Source: Planctomycetota bacterium (GTDB lineage: Bacteria; Planctomycetota; Brocadiia; SM23-32; JAKLEA01). From it: a stretch of DNA of 64,000 nucleotides. Within the stretch, counting starts at the first letter, position 1. The number at the start of each line of letters is the position of its first letter. The DNA lies in assembly GCA_022711755.1 (NCBI GenBank), contig JAKLEA010000017.1, positions 56,251-120,250 of the forward strand, written 5' to 3'. This document shows positions 34,749 to 41,990 of the stretch, in pieces. Below the pieces are notes generated by a model, which did no database searches, was not told the origin of the DNA, and was given only the letters and a program-made list of their open reading frames with translations. The position numbers were made by a program, and so were the translations under genes.

Positions 34749-36188
34749 ATGGAATGGGAAGTCGTCATAGGCCTGGAGACTCATGCCGAACTGGCTACAA
34801 GGACCAAACTGTGGTGCGATTGCAGCACGGAGTTCGGGGCGGCGCCTAATACGCACACGTGCCCGATCTGCGTCGGGATGCCTGGCGTCCTGCCCGTCCT
34901 GAACCGCAAGGCGTTCGAGCTTGCGCTGCGGGTGGCGTTCGCGTTCAAATGCAAAGTCCCGCCCCGGACATTCTTCGACCGGAAGAACTACTATTATCCG
35001 GACCTGCCGAAGAACTACCAGATTTCGCAGAATTATTGCAACACCGGCACGGAAGGCCACATTGACATCCCCGTCAACGGAGGCTCAAAGCGCGTCAGGA
35101 TTCACAACGTCCACCTTGAGGAGGACGCGGGCAAAAACATACATCCCGAGCGAAGCGACGCGGATTACTCGCTGGTGGACCTGAACCGCGCCGGCGTGCC
35201 GCTTCTGGAAATCGTGACGGAGCCGGACATGCGCGGGCCGGAAGAGGCGCAGGCGTTCATGGAGACCATGCGCCGGGCGCTTCTATATACCGAGGTCTCC
35301 GAGTGCCACATGGAGCAGGGACACCTGCGCTTCGAGGCGAGTATTTCGCTGCGCGCGCCGGGAGCGGCGGAATACGGGGCGCGGGTCGAGATAAAGAACG
35401 TCAACTCGATGAAGGCCGTGACCTCGGCGATCGAATACGAGATAAAGCGTCAGACCCGCATTCTCAACGAGGGCGGGAAGGTCGCAAGAGAGACGCGACT
35501 TTGGGATGACGCGGCCGGGGCTACCGGACGCATGAGAAGCAAGGAAGAGGCGCAGGATTACCGCTATTTTCCGGAGCCTGACCTGATCCCGGTCACGATT
35601 GACGATGAGATGCGCGCAAGGGTCATGGCCGCCGTGCCGGAACTGCCCCTGGCGCGCAAAAGGCGCTTCATCGAGGCGTTCGGCCTTCCGGAATACGACG
35701 CCGGCGTCATCAGCGACGACCGCAGGACGGCGGACTTCTTCGAAGAGGCTCTGAAAACATACGATAACCCGAAGGCCGTCGGAAACTGGATCATGAACGC
35801 GATGCTCCGGGAGATGAAGCAGCGGGGCATCGGGATTGTGGAACTGAAGCCGAAACCTGCCCAGGTGGCGGCGCTTGCAAAGATCGCGTCGTCCGACCGG
35901 ATCAACAGCCCCGCCGCGCAGAAGGTCTTCACGATCATGATGGACACGGGCGACGATCCGGAGGAAATCATCAGGCGGGAAGGGCTTGAGCAGACAAGCG
36001 ATTCCGGAGACATACTGCCGCTGGTCAGCAAGGCCATTGCGGACAATCCGAAGGCCGTTGCGGACTTCAAGAGCGGGAAGGCAAGCGCTGTGAAGTTCCT
36101 GATGGGACAGGTAATGCGCATGGCCAGGGGCAAGGCCAACCCGCAGGTCGCGGAGAAGATCATTCAGGAGGAGTTGGGGAAGATGTGA
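34749..36188 (+). CDS. gatB: Asp-tRNA(Asn)/Glu-tRNA(Gln) amidotransferase subunit B
   Basis: Part of the GatCAB enzyme that amidates misacylated tRNA to give Gln-tRNA(Gln) and/or Asn-tRNA(Asn). 479 residues: the N-terminal EVVIGLETHAEL, SRPCP-like TCPICVGMPGVLP, HLEEDAGK and DLNRAGVPLLEIVTEPD segments are all family hallmarks; the C-terminal tail domain with NPQVAEKIIQEELG is complete. Start ATG 34749 has a GGAAGG SD; the upstream in-frame ATG 34665 would add 28 basic residues unlike the family. gatA and gatC are not in the window, so the enzyme is encoded at separate loci. Confidence 0.97.
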   Translation: MEWEVVIGLETHAELATRTKLWCDCSTEFGAAPNTHTCPICVGMPGVLPVLNRKAFELALRVAFAFKCKVPPRTFFDRKNYYYPDLPKNYQISQNYCNTGTEGHIDIPVNGGSKRVRIHNVHLEEDAGKNIHPERSDADYSLVDLNRAGVPLLEIVTEPDMRGPEEAQAFMETMRRALLYTEVSECHMEQGHLRFEASISLRAPGAAEYGARVEIKNVNSMKAVTSAIEYEIKRQTRILNEGGKVARETRLWDDAAGATGRMRSKEEAQDYRYFPEPDLIPVTIDDEMRARVMAAVPELPLARKRRFIEAFGLPEYDAGVISDDRRTADFFEEALKTYDNPKAVGNWIMNAMLREMKQRGIGIVELKPKPAQVAALAKIASSDRINSPAAQKVFTIMMDTGDDPEEIIRREGLEQTSDSGDILPLVSKAIADNPKAVADFKSGKASAVKFLMGQVMRMARGKANPQVAEKIIQEELGKM

Positions 36189-36264
36189 AGAGGTGGCTGC
36201 GCGCCGCAAGGAAAGAAACCGGGAATTCCCGATTCAAACCGAAGAGATACAGGAGGAAAAGATC

Positions 36265-36885
36265 ATGAGAACCATGCGGACGGCTTGCGCCATACTCATT
36301 CTCGCCTCGGCGTGTCTGGCCGCCGAGAAGGAGGAAGGTTTCGTCGCCATCTTCAACGGCAAGGACCTGACCGGATGGCAGGGCAACAAGGAAATCTGGA
36401 CCGTCAAGGACGGCATGCTTGTCGGGAAGGCGGAGAAGCTAAAGCACAATGAATTTCTCTCGCACGAGAAAACCTTCGGCGATTTCATACTCCGGTTTGA
36501 GATTCGCCTGGTTGACGGGAAGGGCAACAGCGGTTTCCAGTTCCGCTCCGAGCGCGTGCCGAATTCAACCGAAGTGTCCGGTTATCAGGCTGACGTGGGC
36601 GAGGCCTACTGGGGATGCCTGTATGACGAGAGCCGTCGCAACCGCGTGCTGATCAGCCCCGATCCCGAGACGCTCAAGAAGGCATTGAAACCAAAGGACT
36701 GGAACGACTACGAAGTGAAGGCGGTCGGCGACACGATCACGCTGAGCATCAACGGGACGAAGATGATCGAATACAAGGAGACGGATGCCAAGATTGCGCG
36801 CGCAGGCATCATTGCGCCGCAGGTCCACGCCGGCGACCGCTCCGAGGTCAACATCAGAAACATCCGGATAAAAGAAATAAAATAG
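36265..36885 (+). CDS. exported DUF1080 (3-keto-disaccharide hydrolase domain) protein
   Basis: 206 residues with a signal peptide (hydrophobic core about 6-17, cleavage near CLA-AEK). The rest is a single DUF1080 concanavalin-like beta-jelly roll: IFNGKDLTGWQGN near 30, NSGFQFRS near 98, and EVNIRNIRIKEI at the C-terminus. The family is abundant in Planctomycetes-type organisms and has been linked to hydrolysis of 3-keto-glycosides, although many members are untested. Start chosen at ATG 36265 with AGGAGG SD; the upstream in-frame start overlaps gatB context and spoils the signal peptide. Lies 76 bases after gatB. Confidence 0.85.
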   Translation: MRTMRTACAILILASACLAAEKEEGFVAIFNGKDLTGWQGNKEIWTVKDGMLVGKAEKLKHNEFLSHEKTFGDFILRFEIRLVDGKGNSGFQFRSERVPNSTEVSGYQADVGEAYWGCLYDESRRNRVLISPDPETLKKALKPKDWNDYEVKAVGDTITLSINGTKMIEYKETDAKIARAGIIAPQVHAGDRSEVNIRNIRIKEIK

Positions 36886-36890
36886 GATTG

Positions 36891-36906
36891 GCGGACGCAA
36901 GTCCGC
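36891..36906 (+). terminator. short perfect hairpin after the DUF1080 gene
   Basis: GCGGAC, a GCAA tetraloop, GTCCGC: a 6-base-pair stem immediately after the stop codon. No T tract follows, so it may be a weak terminator, an mRNA 3'-end stabiliser or a short palindromic repeat. Confidence 0.4.
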
Positions 36907-37041
36907 GCTGGATCAACAATGACGCTCAGGGCGGAGGCGATCCCGGTTCCATCTTTCATCGGCCGGCTTCGCCGACAACCTTATAACCGGAACGCTTCTG
37001 GCTTTCTGGCTCAATAAATTGTTTTGTGGTTTTGCGTTCGC

Positions 37042-37070
37042 TTGACAATCGCCGTGAAAGATTATACGAT
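37042..37070 (+). promoter_or_regulatory. promoter of tRNA-Leu
   Basis: TTGACA (37042-37047), 17-base spacer, TACGAT (37065-37070; 4 of 6). It ends 32 bases before the mature tRNA. Confidence 0.5.
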
Positions 37071-37102
37071 AAGTATTGTCCACCTGAGAAAGGCAAGCCG
37101 TT

Positions 37103-37191
37103 GCGGAAGTGGCGGAACTGGCAGACGCGCCAGGTTCAGGACCTGGTCCTTCTAAACAGGGGTGGGGGTTCAAATCCCCCCTTCCGCACCA
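37103..37191 (+). tRNA. tRNA-Leu(CAG), CCA encoded
   Basis: Acceptor arms GCGGAAG (37103-37109) and CTTCCGC (37181-37187), discriminator A, and encoded CCA at 37189-37191. The anticodon stem CCAGG/CCTGG encloses loop TTCAGGA, giving anticodon CAG, which reads CUG. A long variable arm is present, as required for Leu. T-loop TTCAAAT sits on a GGGGG/CCCCC stem. Its 3' end appears to have served as an integration site (see the adjoining integrase remnants). Confidence 0.96.
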
Positions 37192-37204
37192 TCATATCTC
37201 GGTT

Positions 37205-37560
37205 CTAAACGTCTTTATCACAATGACTTGCAGCAACCCCATTTTCCACCATCGCGCCCTGTTGCACGCCGGGTACACACTTCTCGAGTGATATAATGTT
37301 CTCGGATAACCTTTCAACCGCCTCAGTCAGGCGTTCTCTTCTGGTTCTGCCGTAGACATTCAACGTCATCTCTGCCGTCGAATGACGCGCAAGTTCCTGC
37401 GCCTCCTTTGCAGTGGCCAGTCACAGAATACCGCAAGGCCTCCGCATAGTTATTCAGCGTCTTGCCTGACCGCCCCTTGTCGCATAGCTCCCTCAGAGCT
37501 TTCCCCACGCGCGGCATGATACCACGCAGATCAGAGAGTGTTTCAAAACCGAGTTGCTCT
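37205..37560 (-). pseudogene. tyrosine recombinase (integrase) remnant A, facing tRNA-Leu
   Basis: Two pieces of one integrase remain on the minus strand. The right piece (about 37431-37560) encodes the core-binding segment with KALRELCDKGRSGKTLNNYA. The left piece (37205-37417), in another frame after a stop, encodes the C-terminal end with EAQELARHSTAEMTLNVYGR, carrying the late His and the nucleophile Tyr. The catalytic middle with both Arg residues is missing, so this is an internal deletion plus frameshift. The C-terminus ends 14 bases from the tRNA-Leu CCA, the normal position of an integrase beside its attachment site. Confidence 0.75.
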
Positions 37561-38039
37561 TCGCCTTGATGGAACCTGGACAAAGAATCGAAAGTCGGGA
37601 TTCCAGCCCATACCTGCCGATCTCGTGCTTCTTCTAAGTCAGGAGTCGGTTGGAAAGAAGCCGGACGACAGGCTCCTGCACGTTCCCACACATCCGTCAA
37701 GGGTACTTGACATTGACCTGAAAAAGGCGGGCATAGCGAAAATGACTGGGGAAGGAAAGCTTGATTTCCATGCTTTCCGGAACACCTTCGCAACACTGGC
37801 CATAGAGAGCGGGGCAAACCCGAAGGAGGCCCAGAGCCTCATGCGTCACAGTACGATAGCATTGACTATGAATACCTATGCCCGGAGTCGTGATGACCGG
37901 CTCCACGTGGTGGCTGAAAAAGTGGGGGAGAAGGTGGTAACAAGAAAAACTGCCGAAATGTGGCCGAAACAGACGACTTGCAACAATACATGGCCCATCA
38001 CAAGCTATTCAATGCCATATACTTATGGCAATATATGGG
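37561..38039 (+). pseudogene. tyrosine recombinase (integrase) remnant B, facing tmRNA
   Basis: A plus-strand frame (open from 37538) encodes only the C-terminal catalytic half of an integrase: TKNRKSGFQPIPADL, then LDFHAFRNTFATLAIESG (the HxxR box) and SLMRHSTIALTMNTYARS (late His and nucleophile Tyr). The N-terminal DNA-binding domain, core domain and first catalytic Arg are absent. The frame runs on into the tmRNA gene, so its nominal last ~40 codons are not protein-specific. It meets remnant A head-to-head near 37560; they are not the same gene, since their overlapping C-terminal motifs differ. Confidence 0.75.
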
Positions 38040-38400
38040 TGGTGGAGGCGGCGGGAATCGAACCCGCGTCCCGTGACGGTTCAACCAAGGCGTCTACGCG
38101 CGTAGCCGGTCGTATTGGTTTTCGCCCCTCGGGCGCCCGTCCGGCGGGTCTCCCTCGGCGCTAGCCCGGCTTGTTTCTAAGCCGCGTCCCCCCGGGCGGG
38201 GGGCGCGACTCGATCCCGCTGAGTGACGCCCCTGCCAGCCTCGCGGGAAAGGCTTGCGGGACGTGACCGCCTATTTAGGCAGCCAGTGCGTATGCCGGTG
38301 TTTCGGCACTTTTGGTTTTGCCAGGTTTTTTACGAGGTCGCCTGACAACCTCGGCGCGCAGCTCTGACCTCTTCCGTCCGGTCGAAGCCTGGTCGCCCCC
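38040..38400 (-). ncRNA. ssrA: transfer-messenger RNA (tmRNA), tag AETPAYALAA
   Basis: Rescues stalled ribosomes by trans-translation with SmpB. The 5' end GGGGGCG (38400-38394) pairs with CGCCTCC (38050-38044) to form the acceptor stem; the GGCTTCGAC motif follows the 5' strand. The T arm GCGGG/CCCGC with loop TTCGATT lies at 38051-38067, and CCA is encoded (38042-38040). The tag frame ends in TAA at 38276-38274 and reads AETPAYALAA if GCC after AAAAGT is the resume codon. Length of 361 bases is typical. Intact despite the integrase remnant directly against its 3' end. Confidence 0.95.
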
Positions 38401-38446
38401 ACTGGAGAGCGATGCACGGCATGAATCTCTTGATGCCTGTAATAAT

Positions 38447-38475
38447 AGTATATCTGGAGTTCGCCGGCATGTCAA
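38447..38475 (-). promoter_or_regulatory. strong promoter of tmRNA
   Basis: On the minus strand, consensus TTGACA (38475-38470), an exact 17-base spacer and TATACT (38452-38447; 5 of 6). Transcription would start about 40 bases before the mature 5' end, implying a precursor trimmed by RNase P. Confidence 0.8.
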
Positions 38476-38855
38476 CCGCATAAAGACTTCCGGACTCGAT
38501 ATCCTGCCGAAGGCATTATCTTGTTTCACGCATATCAATGCCTGCCGCAGGAGACTTTATTGAGGGGGCGCATGCGTCTTCAGTCGCCGGCGGGGTTGCG
38601 ATACGCCCGATATAAGAGCAGGTGATCCCGATAAAGGCCTCCCCGGGGGGGATCGCGCCATGCATCCGGAACTTCGGAATGGTCTATTGCCCATTGGCCC
38701 TTGCCATATCCATGCGTAAAGGACGCTAGGAACGGTGTTGAACCGGCGCCGGTACTGAAATACCATAAACGCAGAAAGGAAGAGCGTTCCGGGGTCGGCG
38801 GGATTATTCTGCGCGGCGCCCGGGTGCATTGCGATCCGCCGGCTCCTTCCGGGGC
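38476..38855. other. 380-base intergenic region with candidate GT4 promoter
   Basis: The only signal I see is TTGAAC (38738-38743), 17-base spacer, TACCAT (38761-38766), a plausible plus-strand promoter about 90 bases before the glycosyltransferase gene. No gene is supported on either strand. Confidence 0.35.
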
Positions 38856-40181
38856 ATGAGCGGACCGCTCTTGAGCGTCAAAATGGGCCATCCGCTTGTA
38901 TGCATCGTCGGGGAGTTTCCGAGCCATTCGGAGACCTTCGTTGAGCAGGAGTTGCGATTCTTGGCAAAGGAAGGGCTTGATCCGCTCGTCCTGGCCCTCT
39001 CCCCGTCCCGGCTGCCTGATTCCGACCCCCGCACACGCGGGCTGCCGCCGGTGCGCGTCTGCCCGATGGCTTTCAACAAGGAGATTGCTTCCGACGTCCT
39101 GCACTGGTTCGGGGCGGATCCCGTCCGTTTCATCCTCGTCCTGATGCGAATTATTCAGATGGAGTGGGAGCATCCGCGCGATGTGTCCTGGGCGTTTAGG
39201 AGCCTGCCGGGGATACTGTCACTGGCCCGGCGGCTCGAACCAGGAACGACCAGGCTTTTCTACGCGCATTTCGCCGGGGTTCCGACGACGCTTGCGGCTG
39301 CGTTGTCGGATCTGACGGGGGTTCCCTTCGCCTTCTCCTGCCACGCAAGGGACATCTATGCCGGCTCCTCTCTGCCATTGAAAGCGCAGAGGGCGAGCCT
39401 TATCATCACCTGCACTCAAGCCAACCGTATTCACCTCACCTCCATCTGCGGCGTGGAGACGGAGGCCAAGTCCCGCGTGATCTATCATGGAACCGATCCG
39501 GGGATATTCAAACCCGCTGAGAGAAAGGGGCGTCCGGAAGAGCCGCCGCTGATCCTGACCGGCGGGAGGCTGGTTCCGAAGAAGGGATTCGACACGCTCA
39601 TCCGAGCCTGCGCGAAACTGCGGGACACGGGCAGGCCGTTCCGCTGCTGCATCCTGGGCGAGGGCGAAGAGCGCCGGCGGCTTGAGGGACTGACAAGCGA
39701 ACTGTCCCTCGGGCAGAAAGTCACGTTCGTCGGCATGGTTCCACACGGAAGCATGGAAGATTACCTTAACCGGGCGGACATCGTCGTTGCCCCAAGTATT
39801 ATCGCAGCGGATGGCGACCGGGACGGGATCCCCAACATCCTGGTTGAAGCGATGGCCTGCGGCAAGCCCGTGGTGGCAAGCAGGCTGTCGGGCATTCCGG
39901 AGCTTGTGAGCGACGGGGAGACGGGGCTGCTTGTGCCGCCGGGCGATCCGGGGGCGTTGTTTGACGCGCTCGTGCGCCCGCTGGATGATCCGGTCATGGG
40001 GGCGCGCATGGGCAAGGCGGGGCGCGCCAAGGTTCTGCGCGAGTTCAACGCGGAAAGGAACTGCGCCCTGGTTGCGAGGGCGCTCAGAGGGCTGATGAAA
40101 GACGTATCGGACGTCAAGGATCAGGAATCCGGGACGCTGGCATCAGATCCGCGCAGCCCCGGTTCAATGGCAAGGGGTTGA
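38856..40181 (+). CDS. GT4-family glycosyltransferase
   Basis: A GT-B fold enzyme of about 441 residues. The N-terminal half contains GEFPSHSETFVEQEL; the C-terminal nucleotide-sugar domain contains GGRLVPKKGFDTLI, LGEGEERRRLE, and the EX7E motif in ILVEAMACGKPVVASRLSGI followed by PE. This matches retaining glycosyltransferases that build exopolysaccharide or lipoglycan with a nucleotide-sugar donor in the cytoplasm. Start uncertain: ATG 38856 or 38883, both with weak SD; a TTG at 38829 is also in frame. First gene of an apparent run of five plus-strand genes to 45.4 kb. Confidence 0.88.
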   Translation: MSGPLLSVKMGHPLVCIVGEFPSHSETFVEQELRFLAKEGLDPLVLALSPSRLPDSDPRTRGLPPVRVCPMAFNKEIASDVLHWFGADPVRFILVLMRIIQMEWEHPRDVSWAFRSLPGILSLARRLEPGTTRLFYAHFAGVPTTLAAALSDLTGVPFAFSCHARDIYAGSSLPLKAQRASLIITCTQANRIHLTSICGVETEAKSRVIYHGTDPGIFKPAERKGRPEEPPLILTGGRLVPKKGFDTLIRACAKLRDTGRPFRCCILGEGEERRRLEGLTSELSLGQKVTFVGMVPHGSMEDYLNRADIVVAPSIIAADGDRDGIPNILVEAMACGKPVVASRLSGIPELVSDGETGLLVPPGDPGALFDALVRPLDDPVMGARMGKAGRAKVLREFNAERNCALVARALRGLMKDVSDVKDQESGTLASDPRSPGSMARG

Positions 40182-40191
40182 CGGGGGAAGC

Positions 40192-40584
40192 ATGAAGCGA
40201 GCCATAACGCTTACCGTCGTCGTCTCCGCGCTGATGTACGCCTGCGTAATTGGAACGACCTTTGATCCGAAGGTCAGGATCACGTTCGTAAAGGCGTTCG
40301 GCGATGCGCCGCTTGGAATACCGTGCGCGGTTTTCGTCCCGGTCTTCTTCAGTCTGCTCATGATCCCATTCCCGGTGATGATGTGGCACATGTCGCTTAT
40401 CATGATTTCAGCAATGAGGGATGGGGTCAGGCTTGGCCAGATCGGGCTGCTCATCTACCTTGTGATGGTCGGACGCCGTCATCCGGAGCTTCGCAGATCG
40501 CAGATGATCGTCATTGCCGGGTCAGCGTGGTTCATAGGCCTGATGTTCGCATGGATTGCCTTCGCGGCGAGCAAGGGTATCTGA
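40192..40584 (+). CDS. small integral membrane protein of unknown function
   Basis: 130 residues with three to four hydrophobic helices (about 4-22, 43-70, 79-91, 106-126) separated by short charged loops containing RRHPELRRSQ. I do not recognise a family. A GGGGGAAG SD lies directly before the ATG, and the gene starts 10 bases after the glycosyltransferase stop, so it is probably translated with it and may act in the same envelope process. Confidence 0.65.
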   Translation: MKRAITLTVVVSALMYACVIGTTFDPKVRITFVKAFGDAPLGIPCAVFVPVFFSLLMIPFPVMMWHMSLIMISAMRDGVRLGQIGLLIYLVMVGRRHPELRRSQMIVIAGSAWFIGLMFAWIAFAASKGI

Positions 40585-40624
40585 CCTTTCAGCGTTTGCT
40601 GATTGAAGGCGGGAATCATCCTTC

Positions 40625-41968
40625 ATGCATGAGAATGAGAATATCGCGGGGCGCCTAGGGCGCCGTCAGCGCATTTCCGGGCGGTTCAGCGCATGGGGGC
40701 TGAGCCTCCTGCCGCTTCTGCTTCTTGGGCTTTCTTCATGCGCCGCCCCGGTTGCCGGGAAGGTTGAGCCGATTCGCGCGGCGGAATCGCCTGCGAAGCC
40801 GAATCTCGACCGCGCGGGTTTTGTCGCATGGGCGCGCATAATCAACACGGGCGAAACGGCCTTCCGCAAGGCTGAGGTCCGGCTCGCGCTTCCGCGCTCC
40901 GGAGTCGGGCAGGAAATCGGCGAAATACTGTATCCATCAGGCGCGCCAGACCGTGTTGTAACGGACAGATTCGGCAATCGGATCGCCTTCTGGGGGGTTC
41001 GCGGTCTGGCTCCGCGCGCATCATTCGGACGATGCTACGCGACTGACGTCGGCCTTTATCCCCGCGAATACAAGCTTGCCGCGCGCGATTCGGTCAAGAC
41101 GCTTCCCGATGACGAGAGGGCGCTCTACCTTGCCGACGGGGAGTGGTACAGGATGAGCGATCCCCGAATCGCGGAGTTCCTGAGGCAGATTGCGCCGTCC
41201 GGGGACGACATTGCGAAGGCAAAGGCCATATCGAAGTTCGTCTCTGACCGGATCAAATACGTCAGAGACAGCCGCTGGGACGCCGCGCCGGCGGTAATGG
41301 AACGCGGGACCGGGTCATGCAGCGAATATTCCTTCTCATTCATCGCGCTCGCCCGCTCCGCAGGAATCCCGGCGCGATACTCCGGTGGTTATCGCGTCCG
41401 CAGTCCCGGCAACCTGTATCTTGACACGATTGCGCATCGGTGGCCGGAGGTCTGGCTTGAGGACATCGGCTGGGTGGCGCTCGATCCCACGGCGGACAGG
41501 GGAAAGAAGGAGCCGCTTACACATTTCGGCAGACTTCCGGGAAACCTTGTCCAGGCATATACCGGCGACGTCTCGGAGTTGATCGGCAACGATTATCGCG
41601 GAAGCGGCTGGGCCGAGAAGGGGGAGAAGTTCGCCGACGAGAACCGCGGATTCTTTGTTCGCAACGCGGACGCCGCGATCTTGAGCGATGGGCTTTTGCA
41701 ACTGCTGAAATCCATCGAGGCCGGAACATTTGACGCGGACTCGGCAAAGTCGCTGACAAAGGACGTTCCGTTTGCATTTCCAGCGCTTGAACCGATGCTT
41801 TTCTCAGGTAATGACGCGGCAGCGTCCCGCGCAGTTGAGCTATGCGAGGAATACAGCGAACCGAGCCTGATACGATTGCTTGAGAATTTCGTTGAACATG
41901 GACCCGCCGGCCCGGCCAGGATCGCAGCCGCAGGAGTCATTGCGCGGATGAATCTGAAGAAGAAATAG
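40625..41968 (+). CDS. transglutaminase-like lipoprotein
   Basis: 447 residues. A lipoprotein signal is visible: helix around 26-37 with lipobox LSSC (Cys 39), so the protein is anchored to a membrane on the outer side. The transglutaminase-like core has the complete triad C232 (in GTGSCSEYSF), H271 (in IAHRWPEVW) and D287 (in ALDPTAD). In this superfamily the triad acts as a protease, amidase or cross-linker; the substrate is not predictable here. The C-terminal ~110 residues resemble helical (HEAT-like) repeats. Confidence 0.82.
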   Translation: MHENENIAGRLGRRQRISGRFSAWGLSLLPLLLLGLSSCAAPVAGKVEPIRAAESPAKPNLDRAGFVAWARIINTGETAFRKAEVRLALPRSGVGQEIGEILYPSGAPDRVVTDRFGNRIAFWGVRGLAPRASFGRCYATDVGLYPREYKLAARDSVKTLPDDERALYLADGEWYRMSDPRIAEFLRQIAPSGDDIAKAKAISKFVSDRIKYVRDSRWDAAPAVMERGTGSCSEYSFSFIALARSAGIPARYSGGYRVRSPGNLYLDTIAHRWPEVWLEDIGWVALDPTADRGKKEPLTHFGRLPGNLVQAYTGDVSELIGNDYRGSGWAEKGEKFADENRGFFVRNADAAILSDGLLQLLKSIEAGTFDADSAKSLTKDVPFAFPALEPMLFSGNDAAASRAVELCEEYSEPSLIRLLENFVEHGPAGPARIAAAGVIARMNLKKK

Positions 41969-41990
41969 AAATGGCGGGAGGTCGAAAGAT

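Noticed and set aside
37323..37817. 164-codon minus-strand open frame as a gene
   Set aside because: Only about 40 codons in its middle match an integrase core-binding segment; the rest is antisense to remnant B or frame-shifted remnant A.
37538..38164. 208-codon integrase open frame taken as an intact gene
   Set aside because: It lacks the N-terminal and core domains and the first catalytic Arg, and its last ~40 codons are the reverse of the tmRNA. It is a remnant.
38580..38829. minus-strand frame with a tail ending YRDHLLLYRAYRNPAGD
   Set aside because: Looks protein-like for a short stretch, but it is mostly antisense to the GT4 gene upstream of that point and has no start or family.
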